Source: Protula sp. h YS-2021 (lineage: Eukaryota > Annelida > Polychaeta > Sabellida > Serpulidae). Taken from it: a DNA stretch of 64,000 nucleotides. The position numbers and the translations under genes are program-made. Below the pieces are notes generated by a model. The model worked only from the letters and a program-made list of their open reading frames with translations, did not search any database and was not told the origin of the DNA. How positions within the stretch are numbered: the first letter of the stretch is position 1; each line of letters starts with the position of its first letter. The stretch covers positions 14,157,836 to 14,221,835 of the forward strand of contig OX457032.1 of assembly GCA_949752745.1 (NCBI GenBank), read 5' to 3'. This document shows, piece after piece, positions 13,376-24,359 of this stretch.

Positions 13376-14016
13376 CTAAATTACAAATAAATATTTGTTA
13401 ACATTAAAAACTCACCAAGTCGTATAAAAATAACAAATGGTACCAAAATTTAAATTTGCAACCTCAATTTTTAGTTCTGGTATCGAGATTCAATTTTTAT
13501 ATAACTGTTTAAATTTATGATAGTTGATTCTAAATTTAAGGTGTCAAGAAGAGAAATTTTGACAGCAAGAATTCAGTTACGATTATAGGTAAATACAAAA
13601 TATGAAAACGGCGTTAAATCTGCAGAGTACGACAACTGATCTTTTTTCAGTACCATAAAAGTGTGCAAGTAATACCAGCCTTCCCAGAAAATGAGGGATG
13701 GGGCTATTTGCGTTATCATTTATCGACTAGAGTATAATGTTTACCTCGAATGTTATCACACCTTAACACAGACACACTACAGCTTCAGAAATATATGTTT
13801 CTTTAAATCTCTTCTTTTGATTCACTTTTGATATTGTGGGGGGGGGGGGGGGGTAGGGGTCACTTCTTTTTGTTCTATGTTTTAGTTGTATATAATTTTT
13901 GGAGTTGAGATTGAACTTTGAATTGCCACATGCTTACGTTTGAATAATTTGTGATCAGATCTGAAACAAGTCAGTGGTTTGAAATATCTAAATAATTAGC
14001 ACAAAATAACTGCTGA

Positions 14017-15036
14017 TTACAGGATCGCCGGATTAGCAAGCCCATTGTGCACATTGGCAGGCCTGGCTCTTTGTTCTCTCAAATCAAAATTTCGCCCAAC
14101 ATTTATCCTCTGACATGGCACTGTAGATTTCATCTTACTTCTCAACTCGGGACAATGGTATGTGTAAAGCAGAGGATCTAAGAGTAACTTAACTAAGCGC
14201 ATCACTCCTGAAATATTATGTAGGTTGTGATATAACCCATTAGTGGAAATCTCGTCAGATCCGAAGATAAAAGCAACGTGAAATGGCACATTTCCAATAA
14301 CAAACGTGGCTAAAATCAATGAAAAGATCTTGGCAGCTCGCTTTATAGCATCAACTTTCTTGCAACTGATTCGGTTTTGTGACGTTACTGCTAGCGAAGT
14401 TTGAAAGGTATTTCTTTGATTTTCCAAGGGATTTATTTTGGAGCGCTTTTTCAATGCGGCCATGATTAAAACGTAGATGGTACACTGCAGCAAAACAGCA
14501 AATATTTGAAGGCCAATGAGAATGCTTGACATAACTTGCATGTTCATGACGTTGGTCATTTTGCATTCAAATACTGCGAGAGACTGATTCTGCAATGCCG
14601 TCACACGTTCTGTTTGCCAAACAAGAACTGTATATCCAGTCGTAGCCACAATCCATGAACCTACAATAAGTTTTAACGTCAGGCGGTTTGATTTAATATT
14701 GATTCGATGCCAAATAGGAGCATAAATTGCTAAAAACTGTTCAATCAATATAAGTAAAATACTTGTGAGATATGTGAAGCTACTCCAAATTGTTGGCGTT
14801 ACAATACTAAACAATATGTAACAATTTCTGTCATACATTTTAGAACCATTGTAAATCGAAATAAGAATCACAGATAGCCCTGTCAGAGCATTAGACAATG
14901 CCAAGCTGCATAGCATCGCATTTTGAGGTTTCTTATATATTGTCTTTACTCTGCACACGAATTGTATAATCAAACCATTTGTAAAACATGTTATCATTCC
15001 TACTGATACTGCTGGGATAATAATTGCCCCGCTTGT
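14017..15036 (-). CDS. Divergent rhodopsin-class (class A) GPCR; 5' exon probably missing
   Basis: One exon encodes seven hydrophobic segments: TM1 (IIIPAVSVGMITCFTNGLII), TM2 (SLALSNALTGL), TM3 with Cys at its start, TM4 (GSWIVATTGY), TM5, TM6 (FVIGNVPF) and TM7 (LLLDPLLYTY). The first Met (14997) lies inside TM1. The frame stays open upstream only to a TAG at a good acceptor (polypyrimidine ...CTCTTTATCGGTTAG, exon from 15036), so an upstream exon probably supplies the N-terminus. Class A signatures are altered: D2.50 is Asn, DRY is EQF, CWxP is GNVP, and NPxxY is DPLLY. The C-tail after about residue 300 is basic and lacks recognisable motifs. The ligand is unknown; such single-exon orphan receptors are common in invertebrates. 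It is convergent with ABHD4. Confidence 0.85.
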   Translation of the reverse strand, partial: TSGAIIIPAVSVGMITCFTNGLIIQFVCRVKTIYKKPQNAMLCSLALSNALTGLSVILISIYNGSKMYDRNCYILFSIVTPTIWSSFTYLTSILLILIEQFLAIYAPIWHRINIKSNRLTLKLIVGSWIVATTGYTVLVWQTERVTALQNQSLAVFECKMTNVMNMQVMSSILIGLQIFAVLLQCTIYVLIMAALKKRSKINPLENQRNTFQTSLAVTSQNRISCKKVDAIKRAAKIFSLILATFVIGNVPFHVAFIFGSDEISTNGLYHNLHNISGVMRLVKLLLDPLLYTYHCPELRSKMKSTVPCQRINVGRNFDLREQRARPANVHNGLANPAIL

Positions 15037-16171
15037 CTAACCGATAAAGAGATATGTGGAGTTTTACTTAAATTTATAACAAATTTGATGTATTCTTTAA
15101 TTTTTTATTCTTACCTATTCAGTTTTGTTTTGTAACAATTTCTACCAACCTTGCAATAACTTTAATGCAATTCTTTGACTTTTTATTTTTGTATATTCAG
15201 TTTTGTTTCGTTATAATGTGTACAAAATTTGTAATAACCTTAATGTATTCCTTTGATTTTTTATTCCTGTCTATTTCGTGTTAGTTTTGTCTATTCATAC
15301 GTAGTTTAGCCAGGTCTGTTTCAGTTTTAACTGTCTTTACTCATATCACACTGGTTATTGCAGGCTTACTGGCTTAGCATACATATTACACTACGTATGC
15401 ATGTAAACTTCTTTTATATGTGCAACAGTTTTTGCTCTGAAATTGGTGTATCATGCAAAAAGAAATATCCTCTCTTATTTAAATTTGCATTACGTAATAG
15501 ATGAAAATTTGTCGTTTCGTATAACATCAGTCCGCCGCAGCTATGTATTCTTGAGCTACTTTGTAACTGATTGTGGGCAAGGAGTCGCATCTTTTGTCAG
15601 CTTCTTGATACAATGGGATGGAAATTAGCTGATATCCCCTTTGTTTACTTCTAATGCCCCTTGGCTTCTGTTTTGTTAAGTTATCTGATTAGATTATTCT
15701 TAAATGAATCTTAATGAATTACATTGCATGAAAAATGAGGGGAAAGAAAACTCTAATTAACGTTTGTTAATAATTACTTACTCGGGCAGATAGAAAAAGT
15801 CCTCAGACTAAACCGAATTGCACAGTAGGGTTATTTAAAACAAGAATACCTCAAGCAAAGAATAATATAGATATTTTTGTCCTGAATGAAATACGGCACT
15901 GTAGAGAAAGTAAGTCTATTCCAGGAATACACTCAGAAAGCCCAGCCTCATTGAATTACATAAGTATCACAAAAGTTGTAGTATCGTTCATCTACGTAAG
16001 TCTATTTTGGGAATACTCTGACTTTACTTACAGTGTTTTATTCGTTGCAGGAGAAAAACATTTAAATTCATGTATGTTTCATACCTTCTTATTTTAAATG
16101 ATACACTGTTATGAACCAATCAAGTCTTATCAGCGAAATGTAACATTTCTGGACTTCGTCTTATCGACATT
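15037..16171. other. Region upstream of the GPCR; no gene recognised
   Basis: T-rich sequence on the + strand with repeated short phrases (TTTTATTCTTGTCTATTCAG-like at 15100, 15180 and 15260), suggesting an old ~80-bp tandem repeat. The missing GPCR 5' exon or its promoter should lie here, but no convincing candidate was found. Confidence 0.4.
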
Positions 16172-17064
16172 AAGCGAGGCGCGGTAACCAGTGACGTTTT
16201 CCCTCTCTCAGGAGGAGAAATCCAGTGGTCCCGCCTGGGTCACAAAGCTCTAAAGTGTTCAGTGCAAAAGCAAAATCTGTACATAACCGTACAGAATGCA
16301 CTGGGCCTTTTCGTGGATGACTGTTCCTTCGGAAGCTCTACTCATGTAGAAACATGTGCTTGTGTGGGCATGAGCGCCTCGCATGTAGGAAAGTGTGAAA
16401 AGCTTAATGTCTGCTCTGTCATTTAGAATGAAGAATATATCAAGCGAATAAGAATCCACTATTATTTTGTAAAGAGTGAAATAAGACGTTGTCGACAAAT
16501 TAATTCTATTTTCCGAATAGAGTCATGACGTTTCAATCTAATTGAAATATATGCATAATCATAGAAGTTGGATTGACCCTAACCATCGAATTCCGGAACA
16601 GACTTTATTAGATTGTAGTACTTTGTGTCACAAATAACAAATAAATGTGAACCCTTATTTGTTTGCTATAGTTTTTCTTTTAATTGCTATAGTATCATAT
16701 CGCATGAAAGTATAGTTTCATCTCTAAGGTTTACTAGAAATCATCTATAGAGATTACTCTTAGGAGAACTATCAATAAGATATACTAAATTTGTAGTAAT
16801 TTTGCTTGCATGTACGAGACCGTTGCTGGGGACTAGGTACAAGCAACGATTCCCCATGCTGTTTACAAACTGCGTTTAAGCTCTACATTGTATGAAATCA
16901 TTTTCACACTAAAAACGAAGTCACAAAATAAAAAATAAAGCAGAACTTTAAAAAAACACAGCGAGAATGTCATGTGTTAGGCCCAGTTTTATTGTTCTGT
17001 AATTTTGTTGATCAAGACTTGTTGATAAACCTGCTACCCGTTTATGTTTTTAAACATTGTACTG
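16172..17064 (+). pseudogene. Duplicated relic of the ABHD4 3' end
   Basis: Aligns with 9024–9933 (see that entry). The coding part is reduced to the region of residues EPVTFSLS and is broken by base changes and loss of the C-tract; the poly(A) signal has become AATGAA. No other ABHD4 exon is seen between 9.9 and 16.2 kb, so this is a stranded fragment and not a second gene. Confidence 0.75.
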
Positions 17065-17654
17065 ATGCGGCTATAGGCCGCTCATATTAAAAACTTGTGT
17101 CCAAGGCAACAGCTCTGCACCCGTGATATGGAAACATTTAAAACTCTTGTCACTGAATGTTCAAATTTTTGAGAGACAAAATTATAAAATGGTATTAAAA
17201 AAGACGAGAACAGTGAAAATGACATTTCATATCCACACCTCCGCGTTTGAATCCACACTTCCGGGTGCTATATAAGGTTCACAATTTTGCCGAAATTTTA
17301 GGCTCGGGGCTTGCATTTATTTGTTCGGTAGGGGCTGGTGGGGCCCAAGATTTCCCCCCCCCCACCACCACCATCTCGCTATCCCCGACTATAACCCCCT
17401 TTTAGTTTGATATTCATGTTATTTTTTCTCACAGAACATGAATTTTTCCTGTCCCCTTGGAACTTCTTTAAGAAAGCTCAACTGGATAACAGTTAAATGT
17501 CCCTTCATCGAGTAGTACTTATCTTAAGCCAATGAGCTGCCTTTATTTGCAATAGGCTTTTATCGGAACCTATAAACTTACTTTTTGAAAATGGGCCTAT
17601 TGTTTTCTGCCAAAATGACTCATTAAACCTATTCAAACCTATTTTTTCCAAATG

Positions 17655-17944
17655 CTAATTATGTTTTCCCCATAGAAGGGAAACATTTTGTTTTTGTAAG
17701 TTGTATATCTGTGTGTGTGTCTGTTGTAGACAGTTGGTTTTGTTAACACGAACGAAACATCGGATCAGCTTCAAAATGGGTGTTTCCACCAATGATGTAG
17801 GGAATTGGGGAATGTAGCGACCACTTTCCAGATTCGGATAAAAAAGACGTACAGTAAAACCATTTTGTAGCAACCATCTTCAAAACCCAAATAAAAAGAC
17901 AGCATAACCTGTTTGCAGTGACTTATATCATGCATTAATATGTA

Positions 17945-17996
<52 letters not shown>

Positions 17997-18300
17997 CCCG
18001 GATGAAAATGACGTACAGTAAAACTTGTTTGTAGTGTCCACCTCTCAGACGCGTATAAAAGGCGTGCATTAAGATCTGTTTTTGGCACTTCTTTCCAGAA
18101 TCGGATAAAAAGACAAACAGTAAAACCGGCCTGTTTCTGACCACCTGAAAGACCCTGATTAACACAAAGTTACAGTTAAACCTCTGTGGTTACTACTTTC
18201 AGATAAAAAAACGTAGTCAAACCTGCTTACTGCGGCCATATTTTAGTCCCCAAAAAATACGTAAAGTATCAGCCCAGTTTATAGTGACCATATACTACAT
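17655..18300 (+). repeat. Degenerate ~60–65-bp tandem repeat with AT microsatellite
   Basis: Repeating theme: ACAGTAAAAC(C)TG..TG(T)AG.GACCAC.TT.CAGA..CGGATAAAAAGAC. Copies are recognisable at about 17810, 17880, 18005, 18065, 18120, 18175 and 18215. An (AT)n run interrupts it at about 17948–17995. The same family occurs inverted at 58440–58700 and as a fragment near 26490–26530. Confidence 0.75.
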
Positions 18301-18416
18301 TTTACCCTACATAGAAACTGATGATTAAAATACCCACAACTGCGGTTACATACCTCCCCACCCACCCCTTCCCTCTCAGAAATCTGATAAACTGTTACGT
18401 AACCAACAAGTGGCCA

Positions 18417-18418
<2 letters not shown>

Positions 18419-18493
<75 letters not shown>

Positions 18494-18517
18494 ATTATAT
18501 ATATATATATATATATG
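18419..18517. repeat. (AT)n microsatellite
   Basis: About 72 bp of pure AT, then AAGATT, then a further ~24 bp of AT. Confidence 0.97.
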
Positions 18518-18519
18518 TA

Positions 18520-20125
18520 TATTTATGCATGATATAAGTCTTACAATTCTGAAATATATAAAAATCGCGGCAGAGGCACGGGTGAAAAAAGGAAGAGTGA
18601 TCGTGAGGGTAGGGGGTGGGGCTGTCGGGGGAAACATTTTGTTCACAAAGAAAATGGCAATGGCTGGCTCATACAAATATGCGACATGTTCGGGCACACT
18701 GATGTTGGTGTGCACTGGCCGCTCTAGCGAACTTTTTTTAAATGTATTTATTTAGTAATTAATCTATCTTTTATCTATCGTACATAATAAAAATGTCAAG
18801 TGTCCACGATACAATTTGTCCTCATTTCCTTCAAGTTTAAATTTTAAGCTCTTCTTGTGACTGACATTTTGTTAAACATTTTTAAAACGCAAACATCCAG
18901 TAAAAGCCTACCGTTTGAATAAAAAAACAATTGAAACCTACGATGGAACGCTGGAAAGCCTGTGACAAGCCTTTTCGGTGAATTGTCAGTATTCATAAGA
19001 GGAACAAAAACAACCAGTGAATTCTTATCAAAAGGTCCGTCTTGTATAATCCCTGCAAGTCATAGCATACACACTCAATGGCTTCCGCACTCCGGTTTCC
19101 ACCCCCCCCCCCCACCCCCTCACCATTGCACCCTCAACCTCACCTTTATCCCTGTGCATGTTAACTCAACAGAGCGCACACATGAAACCCTAGTGCTGGA
19201 GACATTTGTAATGCGTTACGCCTGTTTATGAAAAGGAATACGGTTTGTTTCGCATTAAGCAGTGAATGCTTGACATAACACCAGTAAAATGCATGCTCTC
19301 ACTGAAACAGATGCTCTGTATTTTTCTACAAGCAACTGAAATGAAGCACAAAATAACCGAAATACCCAAAATTGCGGTTCGGGGTTCGATGTGTCCCGTT
19401 GCTGCCCGTTCAGTCGGGACCCGATTGCGACCCCTACTTTAAAGTGTCCACAATGCTAAATTGGATCGTGAATGTTAAGACTACTGCATTGTACAGCGCT
19501 AACAGAAATTTGTTTGCTGTCAGTCAGATCGATTACACCCCATTTGAACTGGGCCGTAGGACATGTGGGTAAAAAAAGTTAAATCGTAGGATAACTGGGC
19601 CGTAAGAGAAATGGGTAAAAGAATCGTAGGAGAGTTGGGCCGTGGGACAAATACGCAGTTACCTTCAGATCAAGTGTGCAAGAGTCCGATTGGCAAATAC
19701 AAGAAATAAACCTGTTTTTGTTTGTATGCATTTTGTTCAAGATTCTTATCACAGTGTATTCTATATCACTGACGCACAGTGAATGATCAGTAAAGAGAAT
19801 GACTGTTTCTGTTGTCGATCAGCACAGTCGGTTACTTCATAGCCAATTTCTAAAGACAGATGTGCTTTTAACCGATTTATGCGATTATCAGGTATATTTT
19901 ATATGAAAAAAAAAAATAACATGAGAGAGAGAGGGGATGGGCATAAGGTGAAAAAAAAACGCAAAAGTGTCTTCCTACTAGCTGAGAATAGAACAATCTC
20001 GTGTCTTTCATTGGGATTAGTGCAGACTATTTCTGGAAGGGCCTTAAAAAGATGAAGTGCCATTGATAACAGAAAGCATCCTATTTAGAGATAAGATAAG
20101 ATAAGATAAGCATGTTGACAAGGAG
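18520..20125. other. Intergenic: simple repeats only
   Basis: Contains a three-copy ~38–45-bp repeat at about 19548–19655 (GGGCCGTAGGACA theme) and a short GATA run (AGATAAGATAAGATAAGATAA, about 20092–20110). No gene signal was found. Confidence 0.55.
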
Positions 20126-20310
20126 TGGTATTCTGCTTAGTCCTTATTTTTAAGGATGTCCTTATTTTTTAAAAATAAGGATAAAAAAGGTATTCTGCTC
20201 TATCTTCAAACTTAACAAAGTCTTTTAAAAACAAGGATAAAAATTAAGGATGGACCATCCAATCTCAAGAATAAGGACGTCCTTAAATATAAGGACAGAG
20301 CAGAATACCA
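20126..20310. mobile_element. 185-bp palindromic MITE
   Basis: TGGTATTCTGCT (20126–20137) is the perfect inverse of AGCAGAATACCA (20299–20310), and the inversion continues into TCCTTAT..TTAAGGA motifs. The interior holds further inverted AAGGATAAAAA segments. No clear target-site duplication is seen. Confidence 0.8.
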
Positions 20311-20702
20311 TCCAAGGTCTCGTGTTCAACACGCTGCATGTAAAGTTATCGGTGTGTTTATGGCAAGCCTTGGTCAAAAACCCTGATCACGTGTCTGTGG
20401 CCATAGCAACACGACGCCGGTTTTCATTTGCAGTGTTCTTTTTGAGCCTTGCTTCAAGGTTAACACGTCACCAAACCCAGGCAAATTGGAAATGTACTGA
20501 GGAGTATTTTAATATTGTTATTGATATTTTATAAAGATTTTGCTGAAAGCGCAGAAGTTATTACTGTAAAAGCGACTGTTTTTTCCAGGAAATTCCAAAT
20601 CTTTGTGTCATGTGATTTCATTGTGAGTGAGCACAATTACGCCCAAATTGTAAGAAATGCCACTGGAAATCATCACTTTCTATTTAAAAATCACTTAAAA
20701 GA

Positions 20703-21215
20703 ATTGCCTAATATACAGTCAGAACTTGAAACTAGAAAATCGTCTGATATACTGTCAGAATATGCAAAAAATTGTCTGATATACTGTCAGAATGTGCAGA
20801 AAATTGTCTGATATACTGTCAGAATATGAAGAAAATAGCCTGATATACTGTCAGAATATGCAGAAAATTGCATGATATACTGTCAGAATATGCAGAAAAT
20901 TGCATGATATACTGTCAGCATGTGCAGAAAATTGTCTGATATACTGTCAGCATGTGCAGAAAATTGTCTGATATACTGTCAGAATATGCAAAAAAATTGT
21001 CTGATATACTGTCAGAATATGCAGGAAATTACCTGCTATACTGTCAGCATGTGCAGAAAATTGTCTGATATACTGTCAGAATATGCAGAAAATTGCCTGA
21101 TATACTGTCAGAATATGCAGAAAATTGTCTGATATACTGTCAGCATATGCAGAAAATTGCCTGATATACGGTCAGAATATGCAGAAAATTGCATGATATA
21201 TTGTCAGAACTCGCA
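20703..21215. repeat. 32-bp minisatellite, ~15 copies
   Basis: The unit is GTCTGATATACTGTCAGAAT followed by ATGCAGAAAATT, with variants in GTCTG/GCATG/GCCTG and AATATG/CATGTG. It lies just beyond the stop codon of the PGP-family gene. Open frames through it are periodic and not genes. Confidence 0.95.
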
Positions 21216-21412
21216 AAAAATACTTCAGAATTGCCTAAATTACTGGTGCACATGGGAAAAATCACCTGCCGATTATTTAATGTGCTTCTACTGAAATTTG
21301 CTTTTATCACTTTAAAAGTAACTGCGGTACGCAAAAAAAAAAATTTAAAAAAAAAAAAATTGTTACAGCAGGAAATTCGACAAATAACGTTTTCCCGTAG
21401 TACACACTTAAA

Positions 21413-24305
21413 TCAACTTTCCTCATTTTTCGTTTGATTGTAAAGTTTGGTGATGTCACCAAAGGATTCGATATAATAATCGGGAACTAGTTTTTGATCC
21501 TCCACGGAGTTACTAGCAATGTACTTTTGCGCATCCTCCAAATGGTGGACTCCAGTTAGCACGTGCAGTGACCGGATGCCGCAGTTGTGAGCCAGTAATA
21601 TGTCCGTGTTCAACCTGAAAAAAAAATAATCAAATTTACGACAATCACACATGGATTCGTTTCTTTGGGAAAAAAAAATACAAAATACATTGTTTATGTT
21701 CGCTTATAAAAATATTGCATTGGAACAAGTCACGAAAGTTTCCTAACCAATGAACTGCTGCAACAAAGTTAACACTATTATCATTATTAACCAACATAAA
21801 TATAATGTTTATGCAATCAATTCAGTGGTAAGACTGATCCACATTATTACAATACAAGTACATGCCAGCGTAACACTGATTTTTAAGGAAACTTGTGTTT
21901 ACCAGTATAATTCATTTTGAAGACAAGAGATGGTACAGAAATTAATACCTGTTTAGTAATTGCATTTTTATAGTAAATTTGAGTTGTAATTGAGTCATAC
22001 AAAGCCGAAACCCATAGCTACGATTTTATTTCGAAATGTCATTCCATTTTAATGCCAAGACCACAGTGTACACCAGCACAAATTTTGACATTTTGATTCT
22101 GCGTAAAAGTGCTTGTGCGCAGACGGCTACCAGCAATGGTGTGGTGTCGTGATGATGGTGTTCTCATGGCGAAGATTGGCCATGATGTGATGTCGCGATG
22201 ATGGTGTTCCCATGGGGGACACTGGCAATGATGTGGTGTCGCGATGACGATGTTCCCATGGCGGAGACTGGCAAATGATGTGGTGTCGCGATGATGGTGT
22301 TCCCATGGGGGACACTGGCAATGATGCGGTGTCGCGATGACGATGTTCGCATGGCGGAGACTGGCAATGTGGTGTCGCGATGACGATGTTCCCATGGCGG
22401 AGGCTGGCAAATGATGTGGTTTCGCGATGATGGTGTTCCCATGGGGGACACTGGCAATTATGTGGTGTCGCGATGACGATGTTCCCATGGCGGAGACTGG
22501 CCATGATGTGGTGTCGCGATGACGATGTTCCCATGGCGGAGACTGGCCATGATGTGTTGTCGCGATGATGATGTTCCCATGGGGGACACTGGCAATGATG
22601 TGGTGTCGCGATGATGATGTTCCCATGGCGGAGACTGGCAATGATGTGGTGTCGCGATGACGGTGTTCTCATTGCGGAGACTGGCCATGATGTGGCGTCG
22701 CGATGACGATGTTCGCATGGCGGAGACTGGCAATGATGTGGTGTCGCGATGACGATGTTCCCATGGCGGAGGCTGGCAAATGATGTGGTGTCGCGATGAT
22801 GGTGTTCCCATGGGGGACACTGGCAATGATGTGGTGTCGCGATGACGATGTTCCCATGGCGGAGACTGGCCATGATGTGGTGTCGCGATGACGATGTTCC
22901 CATGGCGGAGACTGGCCATGATGTGTTGTCGCGATGATGATGTTCCCATGGGGGACACTGGCAATGATGTGGTGTCGCGATGATGATGTTCCCATGGCGG
23001 AGACTGGCAATGATGTGGTGTCGCGATGACGGTGTTCTCATTGCGGAGACTGGCCATGATGTGGCGTCGCGATGACGGTGCTCCCACGGCGGACACTGGT
23101 AATGATGTGATGCTGCGATGACGGTGTTCCCATGACAGGGACTGGCAACGACGTGGTGTCGCGATGACGGTTTTCCCATGGCGGAGACTGCCAATGATGT
23201 GGTGTCGCGATGACAGTGTTCCCATGGACTAACTAACTGTATGCTATGCGTGCGGTAATCACGCCGCCTCGGATTAATTTATCATAAAGTGACCTTCACC
23301 CCTCTTAAGCTCCTAATTCCAACCCCAATCCCGAAATTCGATCCCCACCCCTCCACTGTAACCCGACCACCGACCAAACAAGCAGTGGCAGCGCCTTACC
23401 TATCCCCAATCATAAGCGTCCTTGACCTATCCACGTGACAGCGTTGCTGCACAACTTCAAACATGGTGCCGTACGGTTTGCCGCAGATCACATCCGGTTG
23501 GCGCCCCACCGCCGTCGCCACCGCCGCCACGATGGAGCCAGTACCTGCCACGACACGACCACGTATTTCCGGGTTGTAGATTTGGCCTATTTCACTGGTT
23601 GCCCGTAACAACAAATATCGTAACAACAAATATCGATGGGTTTTCTTTTCAGAACAGTCTATGGGAATATCTTGCTTTTAAGCAGTGACTCAATCTGGAC
23701 ATTTATATGGACTGATGAGTCGTCAGTAAGACAATGTCGACTCTTTCGATTTTTCAATCATTAACTTATGCTAAAAAAATGCATGACTTTACTTCATCAA
23801 AAAAAAAAAAAAGAACACTTTATTTTTATAATAATCAATCAAACCTGGCAGGAACTTCCCAGGCCCCATAGGTAGCCCTGCGTCGGTATTGGTAACCACA
23901 AAACTGCATTTCCCCGCACGCAAGTAACTGCAGGCTTTGGTTAATTTCATGTAATTAAAATGGTCATCGAAACCGACGGCTACACACTTAACCTGAATCA
24001 AGTCAAATAAATAATAAACAATAAATAAATACATAAATAAGATTAACGTGTCCGTCGAATACAGTTCAAACACGCTGATAAATCTCATTCACAATTTCTA
24101 GCCTTAATGTAAAAAAAAATCAAACAAACAAACATAGTAATTTAATGTAACTTCAGTTCTTCCCAAGCCAGACGATATTTATTTTATTTATATTATCATT
24201 GCTATTACTAGTACAGTAACAATTCCAAGACAAAATGATCATTAAGCACAGGATGTTCACTAAGTAGAGGTGTTCATTAACGGAAGTTTTACTTCCTTTA
24301 CCCCA

Positions 24306-24359
<54 letters not shown>

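Noticed and set aside
18321..18755. 144-codon frame
   Set aside because: Most of it is the (AT)n microsatellite; the remainder has no recognisable domain.
20920..21132. Cys-rich repeat protein frame
   Set aside because: It arises from the 32-bp minisatellite; other frames are equally open.
22127..23194. 355-codon minus-strand open frame and its overlapping companions
   Set aside because: It is a product of the 46-bp minisatellite, which lacks stops in all three minus frames; it sits inside a PGP intron and shows 46-residue periodicity.
23700..23760. CTGATGAGTCGTCAGTAAGAC looked like the core of a hammerhead ribozyme
   Set aside because: The required GAAA after stem II is absent (AATG instead) and stems I and III do not pair.
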